Of a stretch of DNA of 64,000 nucleotides, positions 7,398 through 15,900 are shown piece by piece. The DNA is taken from the NCBI GenBank assembly GCA_019166125.1, contig JAHTBO010000010.1:62001-126000 (forward strand). Reading direction: 5' to 3'. The position numbers were made by a program, and so were the translations under genes. Origin of the DNA: Alcaligenaceae bacterium CGII-47. Lineage in GTDB: Bacteria > Pseudomonadota > Gammaproteobacteria > Burkholderiales > Burkholderiaceae_B. The stretch's first letter is position 1, and every line of letters begins with the position of its first letter. Under the pieces are notes generated by a model, which worked only from the letters and a program-made list of their open reading frames with translations, was not told the origin of the DNA and did no database searches.

Positions 7398-9875
7398 ATG
7401 GAAATATTAAGTGTACGGGCCCTGCGCGGGCCGAACCTATGGTGTCGGCAACCCGCCATCGAAGCAATTGTGGGCTGTACCGAGGCCGAGGGGGGCATCG
7501 CCCATACCCTGACCGATGCGGCATTGCGCCTGCAAACGCTGGCGGGCTGTCCCGTCGCGTTCAGCCGCACAGCACCCACCACCGAGCCCGGTGTCTACCG
7601 GCTTGTGATCGAATATACCGAAGAGGCTGTCGGGCGCCTCGCCTTTGACTTGGCCCACGCCTTATGTCTGGCAGCCATGGTTGACGAACCCTTTGACCTG
7701 TCCCTCGCGCTGGCACGTCTGTCAGATCTGAATGAAGATATACGCCTGGGGCCCAGCACGAATGCCATTGTTCAGGCTGCCATTAAACGTAATATTCCTT
7801 ATCGGCGCCTGACTGAGGGCAGCCTGGTGCAGTTTGGCTGGGGTGTGCGGCAGCGGCGCATTCAAGCGGCCGAGACAGATGGCAGTGCTGCGATTGCCGA
7901 GGCTATCGCACAGGACAAGTCCCTCACCAAGATGCTGCTGGCAGTGGCGGGTGTGCCCGTGCCCGATGGACGTTGTGTGCAGAGTGCCGAGGACGCCTGG
8001 GCCGCTGCATTAGAGATCGGCGCGCCGCTTGTTGTTAAGCCCCAGGACGGGAATCAGGGTCGAGGTGTGACGGTCAATATTCAGGGTCGCGAGCACGTCA
8101 TGGCGGCTTACGATGTAGCCGACGCCAATGGATCGGGCGTGATGGTCGAGCGTTACTTCCGCGGCCATGATTATCGCCTGCTGGTGGTGGGCAACCGCCT
8201 GGTTGCCGCTGCCCGCCGGGATCCGCCCCAAGTCATCGGTGATGGCCAGCGCAGTATCGTGGCCCTCGTGACCCAGATCAATAGCGATCCCTTGCGTGGC
8301 GAAGGACATAATGCGCCGCTTACCAAGATCAGGATCGATGATGTGGCGCTAGCAACGTTAGCCGCCCAAGGCTATGACGTTGCATCCGTCCCGGCAATGG
8401 GGGTGCAGGTAGCGCTGCGTAATAACGCCAATCTGAGTACAGGCGGCACCGCCACCGATGTAACGGATCATGTGCACCCTGATTTTGCTGCGTGTGCCGT
8501 GGCGGCTGCGCAGATGGTGGGTCTGGACGTGTGTGGGATTGATCTCATCAGCCAGAATGTGAGCCAATCGTTGGATGTACAGAGCGCGTGCATCGTCGAG
8601 GTGAATGCCGCGCCCGGCTTGCGTATGCACTTGAGTCCGTCCTTTGGCGAGGGCAGAGCCGTGGGTGAGGCGATTATTGACGCGATGTTTACGGCGGGCG
8701 ACGACGGCCGTATCCCGCTGGTGGCGGTGACTGGGACCAATGGCAAGACAACGACGGTGCGCCTCATTGCGCATTTGATCGCGCACACGGGACGGTGCGT
8801 GGGCATGACGAACTCGGACGGTGTCACCGTCGGCGATCAATGCGTCGATACGGGTGACTGTAGCGGCCCGCGCAGTGCCAGAAATGTTTTATTACACCCG
8901 GATGTCGAGGTGGCGGTGCTCGAGACTGCGCGTGGCGGGATTCTGCGTGAGGGACTGGGCTTTGATCGCTGTAGCGTGGCGGTCGTCACGAATATTGGGG
9001 CGGGGGATCATCTGGGCCTGAGCTACATCAGCACGGTCGAGGATCTGGCCGCTGTAAAGCGGGTCGTGGTCGAGAACGTCGCGCCCGAGGGCATGGCGGT
9101 GCTCAATGCTGCCGACCCGATTGTCGCCGCGATGGCAGCGAACTGCCCCGGGCAGGTGACATTTTTTGCATGGGATCGACAAAATACAGTGCTTGCCTTG
9201 CACAAGGCCAAGGGCATGCGGGTGGTGTATATCGAGGCGGGTGATCTGGTGCTCGCACAGGGCCAGTTCAAGCATCGTATTGCCTTGGCGAACATACCGC
9301 TGACGCGCAAGGGAACGATCGGATTTCAGGTGGAAAATGCGATGGCGGCAGTCGCTGCAGCCTGGGCACTGGACCTTGCCTGGGAGGATATCGAGGCCGC
9401 ACTGGCAAGCTTCGTCAATGATGCGCGTACCGCGCCTGGCCGATTCAATGTGTACGATTATCGAGGCGCGACCCTGATTGCCGATTATGGCCACAATTCT
9501 GATGCTATTTATGCGCTCACGCAGGCGGTCGAATCGATGCCGGCATCCCGTCGAAGTGTTGTGATCAGTGGGGCTGGGGACCGACGCGATATTGACATTC
9601 GTCGCCAGACCGAGATCCTTGGGGATGCCTTTGATGAGGTGATTCTTTATCAGGATATGTGCCAGCGTGGGCGTGCCGATGGTGAGGTGCTGGCATTGCT
9701 GCGCGAGGGGCTGTGTACGGCGCGACGCACCGTCGCCATACAGGAGATTCGTGGCGAGTTTCTAGCGATCGACACCGCGCTGGCACCCTTGCAGAAAGGC
9801 GATCTGTGTCTGATTTTGGTGGATCAGGTGAATAAGGCGCTGGCTCATATCGAGCAGCGTGTGAGCCAAGGTTAA
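7398..9875 (+). CDS. cphA: Cyanophycin synthetase CphA
   Basis: An 825-residue cyanophycin synthetase with both catalytic halves. The ATP-grasp domain adds Asp (LVVKPQDGNQGRGV about 212-225, IVEVNAAPGLRMHL about 400). The Mur-ligase domain adds Arg (P-loop VTGTNGKTTTVRL about 443-455, TNIGAGDHLGL about 533), followed by a full C-terminal Mur domain (RFNVYDYRGATLIADYGHN about 679-697). The N-terminal domain is about 45 residues shorter than in CphA', and the HxxEHxxxE motif aligns with HTLTDAALR, so Glu85, His86 and Glu90 are replaced by Thr, Asp and Arg. The primer-making hydrolase site therefore looks lost. It converges on a dehydrogenase gene. No cyanophycinase gene is present in the window. 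Confidence 0.93.
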   Translation: MEILSVRALRGPNLWCRQPAIEAIVGCTEAEGGIAHTLTDAALRLQTLAGCPVAFSRTAPTTEPGVYRLVIEYTEEAVGRLAFDLAHALCLAAMVDEPFDLSLALARLSDLNEDIRLGPSTNAIVQAAIKRNIPYRRLTEGSLVQFGWGVRQRRIQAAETDGSAAIAEAIAQDKSLTKMLLAVAGVPVPDGRCVQSAEDAWAAALEIGAPLVVKPQDGNQGRGVTVNIQGREHVMAAYDVADANGSGVMVERYFRGHDYRLLVVGNRLVAAARRDPPQVIGDGQRSIVALVTQINSDPLRGEGHNAPLTKIRIDDVALATLAAQGYDVASVPAMGVQVALRNNANLSTGGTATDVTDHVHPDFAACAVAAAQMVGLDVCGIDLISQNVSQSLDVQSACIVEVNAAPGLRMHLSPSFGEGRAVGEAIIDAMFTAGDDGRIPLVAVTGTNGKTTTVRLIAHLIAHTGRCVGMTNSDGVTVGDQCVDTGDCSGPRSARNVLLHPDVEVAVLETARGGILREGLGFDRCSVAVVTNIGAGDHLGLSYISTVEDLAAVKRVVVENVAPEGMAVLNAADPIVAAMAANCPGQVTFFAWDRQNTVLALHKAKGMRVVYIEAGDLVLAQGQFKHRIALANIPLTRKGTIGFQVENAMAAVAAAWALDLAWEDIEAALASFVNDARTAPGRFNVYDYRGATLIADYGHNSDAIYALTQAVESMPASRRSVVISGAGDRRDIDIRRQTEILGDAFDEVILYQDMCQRGRADGEVLALLREGLCTARRTVAIQEIRGEFLAIDTALAPLQKGDLCLILVDQVNKALAHIEQRVSQG

Positions 9876-9888
9876 AGTGTGAGGGGGC

Positions 9889-10782
9889 TTAGTGCATGGA
9901 TGCGTCGTCGATCAGAACAGAAATTAATTCTGGTACGGTGCCCTGTGGCTTGGCTTGGTGTCCATGCTCGTAGGTTTGGCGTATGGCCTCGGCGGTGCGA
10001 TGCAAGGCGCCCGCCTCGTGCGCCATCGTCGTGTAATAAGTCATGTCCTTCAAGGCGTTGGCCAGCGAAAAACGGAAACCCGAGTCATCACCTGATTCGA
10101 TGAAAGGCCGGAGGCGCTGAAGGACCACGCCATCGCCACCGCCGCTCGAGAGGATCTCCATCAGCACCTCTGGCGTCACGCCAGCGCGCTGTGCGCAGGC
10201 GCTCGCCTCGATCAGTACCGCTGCAAAACCCAACGAGACAAAGTTATGGATGAGCTTCATGCGGTGCCCTGAACCGATAGGGCCGACAAGCGTGATGTGT
10301 TCGGCGTAGCTTTGCATGAGCGGCTTGCAGCGCTCAAATAGTGCCGCGTCACCCCCAACGAGCAGGTTCAAACGACCATTGGCTGCCTCCTTTGGGGTGC
10401 GGGTCATGGGCGCATCTAAAAACAGGGCGCCTGCAGCCTGGATGTCCTGGGCGACCTGAAGCGTCGAGGCGGGGAGTGCCGTCGAGCAGTCGATGATGAT
10501 GGTGCCTGGCTTAATGTGTTGGAGCAGGCCATCGTCGCGGTAGATGACGTCCTGGACCTGCGGTGTGCCCGTCACGCAGAGAATGATGATATCGGCATGT
10601 CTGGCTATTAATGCTGGGGTGTCGACCTGGGTCGCCCCCTGCTCAATCAGGTCATTGACGGGCTGATTGCCGGGATGATCCAGTAATACCAGGGGATAGC
10701 CGTGACGCAGGATATTGGCAGCGATGCCATGGCCCATGAGACCAACGCCAATGATACCGATCTTGTCTGTCTTATGGGTCAT
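9889..10782 (-). CDS. NAD(P)-dependent oxidoreductase, 3-hydroxyisobutyrate dehydrogenase family
   Basis: A 297-residue beta-hydroxyacid dehydrogenase. The Rossmann dinucleotide motif GIIGVGLMGHGIA is at about residues 9-21. The family substrate motif DAPMTRTPKEAANGRLNLLVGG lies at about 128-149, and the catalytic-lysine region GSGHRMKLIHNF at about 176-187. Relatives include 3-hydroxyisobutyrate dehydrogenase and tartronate semialdehyde reductase; sequence alone does not decide between them. It is a cytosolic enzyme, convergent with cphA (13 bases between stop codons) and divergent from ubiA, and appears to stand alone. Confidence 0.85.
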   Translation of the reverse strand: MTHKTDKIGIIGVGLMGHGIAANILRHGYPLVLLDHPGNQPVNDLIEQGATQVDTPALIARHADIIILCVTGTPQVQDVIYRDDGLLQHIKPGTIIIDCSTALPASTLQVAQDIQAAGALFLDAPMTRTPKEAANGRLNLLVGGDAALFERCKPLMQSYAEHITLVGPIGSGHRMKLIHNFVSLGFAAVLIEASACAQRAGVTPEVLMEILSSGGGDGVVLQRLRPFIESGDDSGFRFSLANALKDMTYYTTMAHEAGALHRTAEAIRQTYEHGHQAKPQGTVPELISVLIDDASMH

Positions 10783-10921
10783 GATGCACCTGACTGGCCG
10801 CTTTTATGGTTTGCATTATATATTCTAGATCACACTACCCTGGCGGCGACAGGCGCCCGCGCGCGCCCAGGTTCAGCTATGGGGGATGTGCATGTTCTAA
10901 TTGGCATTTTTGGACAGAAAT

Positions 10922-11842
10922 ATGATCCCTGCGCCCGACCTGTCGGATATGCGCCCCGACGATTGGGTGGCGCGCCATCTACCTGCTTCATGGGGGCCGT
11001 ATGCGCGCCTGTGCCGCCTGGATCGCCCGGTCGGGACCTGGCTGACACTATTGCCTTGTTTGGCGGCACTCGTGCAGGCGGCCGATGGCTGGCCGACGTT
11101 GTGGCGGCTGTTTATTTTTTCATTGGGCGCTTTGCTGATGCGCGGGGTGGGCTGCACATTTAACGATATTTTTGACCGAGACTTCGACCATCGTGTCGAA
11201 CGCACCCGCTACCGGCCGCTTACCAGCGGCCAGTTAAGCCTAAAAAATGCCCTGTGGTTTGCGCTGGCCCAACTGCTGGTCTGCGCTGTGCTGTTGCTGG
11301 CAATCAATAGCATGAGTCGCTGGTTGGCGCTTGCCCTGGTGCCCTTGGTGATCATCTATCCCCTTTGTAAACGCTTTACCTATTGGCCGCAGCTCGTGTT
11401 GGGTATCGCTTTTAATTGGGGCATGTTGATCGCTTGGTCCGATACACGCGACATCGTGCCGTGGACGGCTGTCGCCATGTGGTTGGGTGCGGCGCTTTGG
11501 CAGGTGGGCTATGACTCGATCTACGCCTATGTCGATGTGCGGGATGACCGCATGCTCGGTCTGCGTTCCACAGCGATGCGTTTTGGTGAGCATGGCAAGC
11601 TCTGGATAAGCGGCTTTTATGCCGCAACCACGATGTTGTGGGTGGGGGCGGGCTGGGGGATGGGCATGCGCTGGCCGTATTACCTTGTCATGGCATTGAT
11701 TGCGGCGCATTTCGTCTGGCAGATGCGTGTATTCGATGTGGTGCGCCCAGAGCGCAGCTTTATGTTGTTTCGGTCCAATATGTTGATCGGTGTGCTGCTG
11801 ATTGTGGCCGCCCTGGCCGGCACGGCGCTGCGCTTGGCCTGA
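10922..11842 (+). CDS. ubiA: 4-hydroxybenzoate polyprenyltransferase UbiA
   Basis: A 306-residue membrane enzyme that prenylates 4-hydroxybenzoate in ubiquinone synthesis. The two Asp-rich motifs that bind Mg-prenyl diphosphate are visible: NDIFDRDFD (about residues 81-89) and DVRDDR (about 205-210). Around them are roughly eight to nine hydrophobic helices. ATG 10922 is taken as start; an in-frame TTG at 10901 would add seven residues. It is divergent from the dehydrogenase gene, and the spacer contains TATA-like sequence (ATTATATATTC near 10815-10826) that could serve as a promoter. Confidence 0.93.
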   Translation: MIPAPDLSDMRPDDWVARHLPASWGPYARLCRLDRPVGTWLTLLPCLAALVQAADGWPTLWRLFIFSLGALLMRGVGCTFNDIFDRDFDHRVERTRYRPLTSGQLSLKNALWFALAQLLVCAVLLLAINSMSRWLALALVPLVIIYPLCKRFTYWPQLVLGIAFNWGMLIAWSDTRDIVPWTAVAMWLGAALWQVGYDSIYAYVDVRDDRMLGLRSTAMRFGEHGKLWISGFYAATTMLWVGAGWGMGMRWPYYLVMALIAAHFVWQMRVFDVVRPERSFMLFRSNMLIGVLLIVAALAGTALRLA

Positions 11843-11929
11843 GCAGACGCGCTGCAAGTTTCGAAAGCGCTAGAATATGACGCATAGGGCAATCGGCGTT
11901 ACTGCCAGACGCCCAAGAAGGAGACATCC

Positions 11930-13543
11930 ATGGCCGTTGAACCGCAGAACGATGCGGATCTGGAATTCGATTACGTCATTGTTGGGGCGGGGTCGGCAGG
12001 CTGCCTGCTGGCCAATCGCCTCAGCGCATCGCATCGCGTTCTATTGCTGGAGGCGGGGGGCAAGGACGATTGGCGGTGGATTGATATCCCCGTCGGTTAT
12101 CTGTATTGCATCGGTAATCCGCGCACAGACTGGTGCTATCACACGCAGCCTGATCCGGGTTTGAACTATCGCTCGCTCGCCTATCCGCGTGGCCGTGTAC
12201 TGGGCGGTTCGTCTTCGATTAATGGCATGTTGTACCTGCGCGGCCAGGCGGCGGATTACGATGGCTGGGCAGCGCAAGGTAATACAGGCTGGTCCTGGTC
12301 GGATGTCTTGCCCTTATTTTTGGCGGTCGAGGATCATCACGGTGGCCCAACGCCTTTTCATGGTGCATTGGGCACCTGGCGAGTCGAATCGCAACGTCTG
12401 CGTTGGGATATTCTGGATGCCTTTCGTCAAGCGGCCGCCCAGGCAGGCATCCCAAAGATCAGTGACTTCAACCAGGGTGATAACGAGGGCTGTGCCTATT
12501 TCGAGGTGAATCAGCGTGCAGGGGTGCGCTGGAATGCTTCCAAGGCTTTTCTGCGGCCCGTCCTGGGGCGCGATAATCTGACGGTCATGACTGGCGCGCG
12601 CGCCGAGCGCATCACGTTTTCTGGACGCCGCGCCACGGGGCTGGTCTTTGTGCATAACGAGCGGCAGCGGACAGTGCGTGTGCGTCGCGAGCTGATTCTA
12701 TCGGGTGGCTCTATTGGCTCGGCGCAGTTGTTGCAGGTCTCCGGCATCGGTGCGGGGAAGCGCCTGCACGCCTTGGGTATTCCCCTCGTGCATGATCTGC
12801 CAGGTGTGGGCGAGAACCTCCAGGATCATCTGCAATTGCGCATGATCTATCGGGTGCGGGGTGCGCGCACCCTGAATACGCTGGCCAATTCTATTTGGGG
12901 CAAGGCCTGGATGGGCCTGCAATATGGATTGGCTCGGCGCGGCCCCATGTCAATGGCACCCTCGCAATTGGGGGCCTTTGCGCGTTCGGATCCCCAGCAG
13001 GCACGTGCGAACCTGGAATACCATATACAGCCTCTCTCACTAGAGAAATTCGGCGATCCGCTGCACACCTTCCCTGCTATTACGACGGCGGTATGTAATC
13101 TACGCCCCACTAGCCGAGGCCATGTTCGTATCACTTCGCCCAATGTCAGCGATGCACCAGAGATCTTGTGCAATTATCTGCAGACAGCCGAGGATCGTGC
13201 GGTCGCCGCAAACGGTTTGCGCCTGACGCGCCGAATCATGTCCCAGGCAGCGCTCACCCGCTATCAACCTCAGGAATATCGGCCCGGCGACGCGGTGCAA
13301 ACTCAGGACGAACTAGAGGCTGCGGCAGCTGAGATCGGGACCACCATTTTCCATCCGGTCGGGACATGTAAAATGGGCGTCGATCCAATGGCCGTAGTCG
13401 GCCCTGATTTGCGTGTCCATGGTGTAGAAAACCTGCGCGTGATCGACGCATCGGTCATGCCGACGATCACCTCAGGCAATACCAATTCGCCCACCATCAT
13501 GATTGCCGAAAAAGGCGCGCACCTGATCCTAGAGCGCACCTAA
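11930..13543 (+). CDS. GMC family FAD-dependent oxidoreductase (choline/alcohol dehydrogenase-like)
   Basis: A 537-residue GMC flavoenzyme. The FAD-binding motif VIVGAGSAGCLLANRL is at about residues 17-32. The GMC signature 1 region RGRVLGGSSSINGMLYLRG is near 87-105, and signature 2 GGSIGSAQLLQVSGIG near 261-276. Catalytic-site residues are in HPVGTCKMG (about 475-483) and the terminal SGNTNSPTIMIAE. Such enzymes oxidise alcohols, including choline and alkanols. The absence of betB or a BCCT transporter nearby argues against a dedicated glycine-betaine role. A good ribosome site (AAGGAG) precedes ATG 11930. It is followed 31 bases later by the antiporter gene. Confidence 0.88.
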   Translation: MAVEPQNDADLEFDYVIVGAGSAGCLLANRLSASHRVLLLEAGGKDDWRWIDIPVGYLYCIGNPRTDWCYHTQPDPGLNYRSLAYPRGRVLGGSSSINGMLYLRGQAADYDGWAAQGNTGWSWSDVLPLFLAVEDHHGGPTPFHGALGTWRVESQRLRWDILDAFRQAAAQAGIPKISDFNQGDNEGCAYFEVNQRAGVRWNASKAFLRPVLGRDNLTVMTGARAERITFSGRRATGLVFVHNERQRTVRVRRELILSGGSIGSAQLLQVSGIGAGKRLHALGIPLVHDLPGVGENLQDHLQLRMIYRVRGARTLNTLANSIWGKAWMGLQYGLARRGPMSMAPSQLGAFARSDPQQARANLEYHIQPLSLEKFGDPLHTFPAITTAVCNLRPTSRGHVRITSPNVSDAPEILCNYLQTAEDRAVAANGLRLTRRIMSQAALTRYQPQEYRPGDAVQTQDELEAAAAEIGTTIFHPVGTCKMGVDPMAVVGPDLRVHGVENLRVIDASVMPTITSGNTNSPTIMIAEKGAHLILERT

Positions 13544-13574
13544 GTAACCCGGCCCCAATTTTCTAAGGTCAAGC

Positions 13575-14861
13575 ATGCCCAGTCACATTGAGATTGTCGC
13601 TACCGCATTATTCGCAATTGCCGTCATTCACACCTTTTCGGTTCCTGTTTTCGCGCGCATGGCCAATCGCGGCGGGACCCACGCCGGTCTGTGGCATCTG
13701 CTCTCTGAGGTCGAAGCGGTGTTTGGGGTCTGGGCCTGTGCCTTGTTCGTGTGGATCGGCCTGGCCGATGGCTTGGGCAGCGCCGTCGAGTATCTCGACA
13801 CGCGTAATTTCACCGAGCCCGCCTTTGTGTTCGTGATCATGGTGGTGGCGGCCAGTCGGCCGATTCTTGAATTGGTCAACCAATGTGTGCATGGCCTGGC
13901 GCGCTTGATTCCGATGCGTAAGGAAGTGTCGGTATTCTTTGTGATCCTGACCCTGGTGCCGCTCGCGGGTTCTTTGGTGACAGAGCCAGCTGCGATGACG
14001 CTGGCGGCCTTGCTGATCCGCGACGCTTATTTTCGGCGCCCGGGACAGGATGGGTTTAAATACCTGACGCTGGGCGTGTTGTTCGTCAATATATCGATTG
14101 GCGGTGTGCTGACCGCCTATGCCGCGCCCCCTGTGTTGATGGTGGCCAATACCTTTGGCTGGGATACCGCGTTTATGGCCACGCATTTTGGCTGGCGCGT
14201 TATTATCGCGGTGCTCATTAATGCCTCGATTCTGACGCTCATCTGCCGTCCGCACTTGCTCGATGGCAGTCTGGGCGGGCGCCCCGATCACCTTGAACCC
14301 GAGCCCGAGCGGCCCCGCGTCTCCTATGTCGTGATGGCGGTACATGTACTGTTTTTATTCTGTGTTGTCATGGCCTCGCACCATATCACCATCTTTTTGG
14401 CGCTGCTTGTGCTGTTTATCGGCTACGCGCATGCCTATAAGCGTCACCAATCTCCCTTGCTCATTCGTGAAGGCTTGATGGTCGGGTTCTTTTTGGCAGG
14501 GCTGGTCGTGCTTGGTGGCTTGCAACAATGGTGGCTGCAGGATCTGCTAGGCGGTATGTCGCCGACGATGCTCTTTGTGGGCGCCACCGCGCTCACGGCA
14601 GTGACGGACAATGCGGCGCTGACCTATCTGGGTTCCTTGGTCGAGGGCACGAACGAGCTCTGGCGCTATATGCTGGTGGCAGGTGCCGTGACGGGGGGGG
14701 GGCTGACGGTGATTGCCAATGCGCCGAACCCCGCAGGTTTTGCCATCCTTAAGGGGTGCTTTGGGGACGGTTCCATTTCACCTCTGCGTTTGCTCGGGGC
14801 AGCCAGTGTGCCGACCGCGATTGCGGCCTTTATGTTTCTCTTGCCGAATGCCTTTGGCTAA
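13575..14861 (+). CDS. Putative Na+/H+ antiporter
   Basis: A 428-residue polytopic inner-membrane protein of a putative Na+/H+ antiporter family. It has about ten to eleven hydrophobic helices, conserved-looking polar helix segments (LTLVPLAGSLVTEPAAMTLAALL about 131-153; GATALTAVTDNAALTYLGSL about 336-355) and charged loops. The TEPA and TDNAA motifs in the two halves look like discontinuous-helix ion sites. A run of ten G (14693-14702) lies in the coding sequence at T-G-G-G-L. It probably shares a transcript with the GMC gene. Confidence 0.8.
   Translation: MPSHIEIVATALFAIAVIHTFSVPVFARMANRGGTHAGLWHLLSEVEAVFGVWACALFVWIGLADGLGSAVEYLDTRNFTEPAFVFVIMVVAASRPILELVNQCVHGLARLIPMRKEVSVFFVILTLVPLAGSLVTEPAAMTLAALLIRDAYFRRPGQDGFKYLTLGVLFVNISIGGVLTAYAAPPVLMVANTFGWDTAFMATHFGWRVIIAVLINASILTLICRPHLLDGSLGGRPDHLEPEPERPRVSYVVMAVHVLFLFCVVMASHHITIFLALLVLFIGYAHAYKRHQSPLLIREGLMVGFFLAGLVVLGGLQQWWLQDLLGGMSPTMLFVGATALTAVTDNAALTYLGSLVEGTNELWRYMLVAGAVTGGGLTVIANAPNPAGFAILKGCFGDGSISPLRLLGAASVPTAIAAFMFLLPNAFG
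14693..14702 (+). repeat. Homopolymer of ten G inside the antiporter gene
   Basis: Ten consecutive G bases (last base of an ACG codon plus three GGG codons) about 370 codons into the antiporter. Loss or gain of one base would shift the frame and remove the last 50-55 residues. Other runs in the window, such as eight C in the sulfatase and aspS genes, are shorter. Confidence 0.9.
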
Positions 14862-14910
14862 AAGAGCTAAAATCTAAGGTCCATTTAAAACAATTTCTTA
14901 GGATATTGTT

Positions 14911-15258
14911 GTGCCTATCTATGCTTATCGTTGTAGCGCTTGCGGTCATGCGCAGGATGTGTTGCAAAAGATGTCTGATCCGCTGTTGGTAAGCTGCCCG
15001 CAATGCGGCCAGAATACCTATGAAAAACAGGTCACCGCCGCCTCGTTTCGTCTTAAGGGCACCGGCTGGTATGTGACGGACTTTCGCGACGGGGGCAAGC
15101 CCGGTGCGCCGCCACCGAGCTCGGGTGAATCAAGCTCGCATGGGACGACGACAGAAGGCGCATCAGCCGCTGCCTCAGATTCTGTCTCGGCGCCTGCTTC
15201 GTCACCCGCGCCCGCTGCCCCCGCGTCGGCCGCGCCGCCCGCTGCCACAGCCGACTGA
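14911..15258 (+). CDS. FmdB family zinc ribbon protein
   Basis: A 115-residue protein with an N-terminal zinc ribbon (MPIYAYRCSACGHAQDVLQK, then CPQCG) giving a CxxC...CxxC metal site, as in the FmdB putative regulatory family. The start is GTG 14911. The second half is a low-complexity Pro/Ser/Ala tail with no predicted fold. Function is unknown. It lies 18 bases before the DUF502 gene and upstream of aspS, an order often seen in Burkholderiales. Confidence 0.9.
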   Translation: MPIYAYRCSACGHAQDVLQKMSDPLLVSCPQCGQNTYEKQVTAASFRLKGTGWYVTDFRDGGKPGAPPPSSGESSSHGTTTEGASAAASDSVSAPASSPAPAAPASAAPPAATAD

Positions 15259-15276
15259 GGATGCGAGCCAAACGCC

Positions 15277-15861
15277 ATGCGTTTCTTTAAGCGTTATTTC
15301 ATTACTGGTCTGCTGATCTGGATCCCGTTGGCGATCACCTTTTGGGTGATCGCCACGCTGATCGGCACCCTCGAGAGCATGGTGCCGGCGTTCTTATCGC
15401 CCCAGGCCTTGTTTGGCCGACGTATCCCGGGCTTTGAATTTGTTCTGGTGCTACTTATTGTGCTGGTCACAGGCATGTTGTGCGCCAATTTTATCGGACG
15501 CGCGCTGCTCGAACGCTGGGAGCGTCTGCTTAGGCGGATTCCGCTGGTGCGCTCAATCTATAATTCGGTCAAACAGGTCAGCGATACCGTGTTTGCCCCG
15601 GGTGGCCAGGCCTTCAGGCAGGCGGTATTGGTGCAGTATCCGCGCCAGGGCGCCTGGACAATCGGATTTCTGACCGGTACCCCCTGCGCCGAGGTGGCGA
15701 CGATTCTAGGGGGCGAGTTTGTAAGTGTCTATGTGCCCACGACACCGAACCCCACGTCGGGCTTCTTCCTTATGATGCCTCGCGTTGACGTACGCGTCCT
15801 CGACATGACGGTCGAAAAGGCCCTGAAATACGTCGTCTCCATGGGTGTGGTGGCACCCTGA
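15277..15861 (+). CDS. DUF502 domain-containing membrane protein
   Basis: A 194-residue protein with two N-terminal transmembrane helices (about residues 8-30 and 53-76) and a soluble C-terminal domain with the family stretch RIPLVRSIYNSVKQVSDTV (about 87-105). DUF502 proteins have no firm function. Conserved position between the FmdB-like gene and aspS suggests co-transcription only. Confidence 0.9.
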   Translation: MRFFKRYFITGLLIWIPLAITFWVIATLIGTLESMVPAFLSPQALFGRRIPGFEFVLVLLIVLVTGMLCANFIGRALLERWERLLRRIPLVRSIYNSVKQVSDTVFAPGGQAFRQAVLVQYPRQGAWTIGFLTGTPCAEVATILGGEFVSVYVPTTPNPTSGFFLMMPRVDVRVLDMTVEKALKYVVSMGVVAP

Positions 15862-15900
15862 TTCTGCCGCTTTGATTATCTATTTACGGAGTCATCCTTG

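Noticed and set aside
13608-14345. 245-codon minus-strand open frame inside the antiporter gene
   Set aside because: Antisense shadow of a hydrophobic gene; the product is polar and repeat-like, with no motif.
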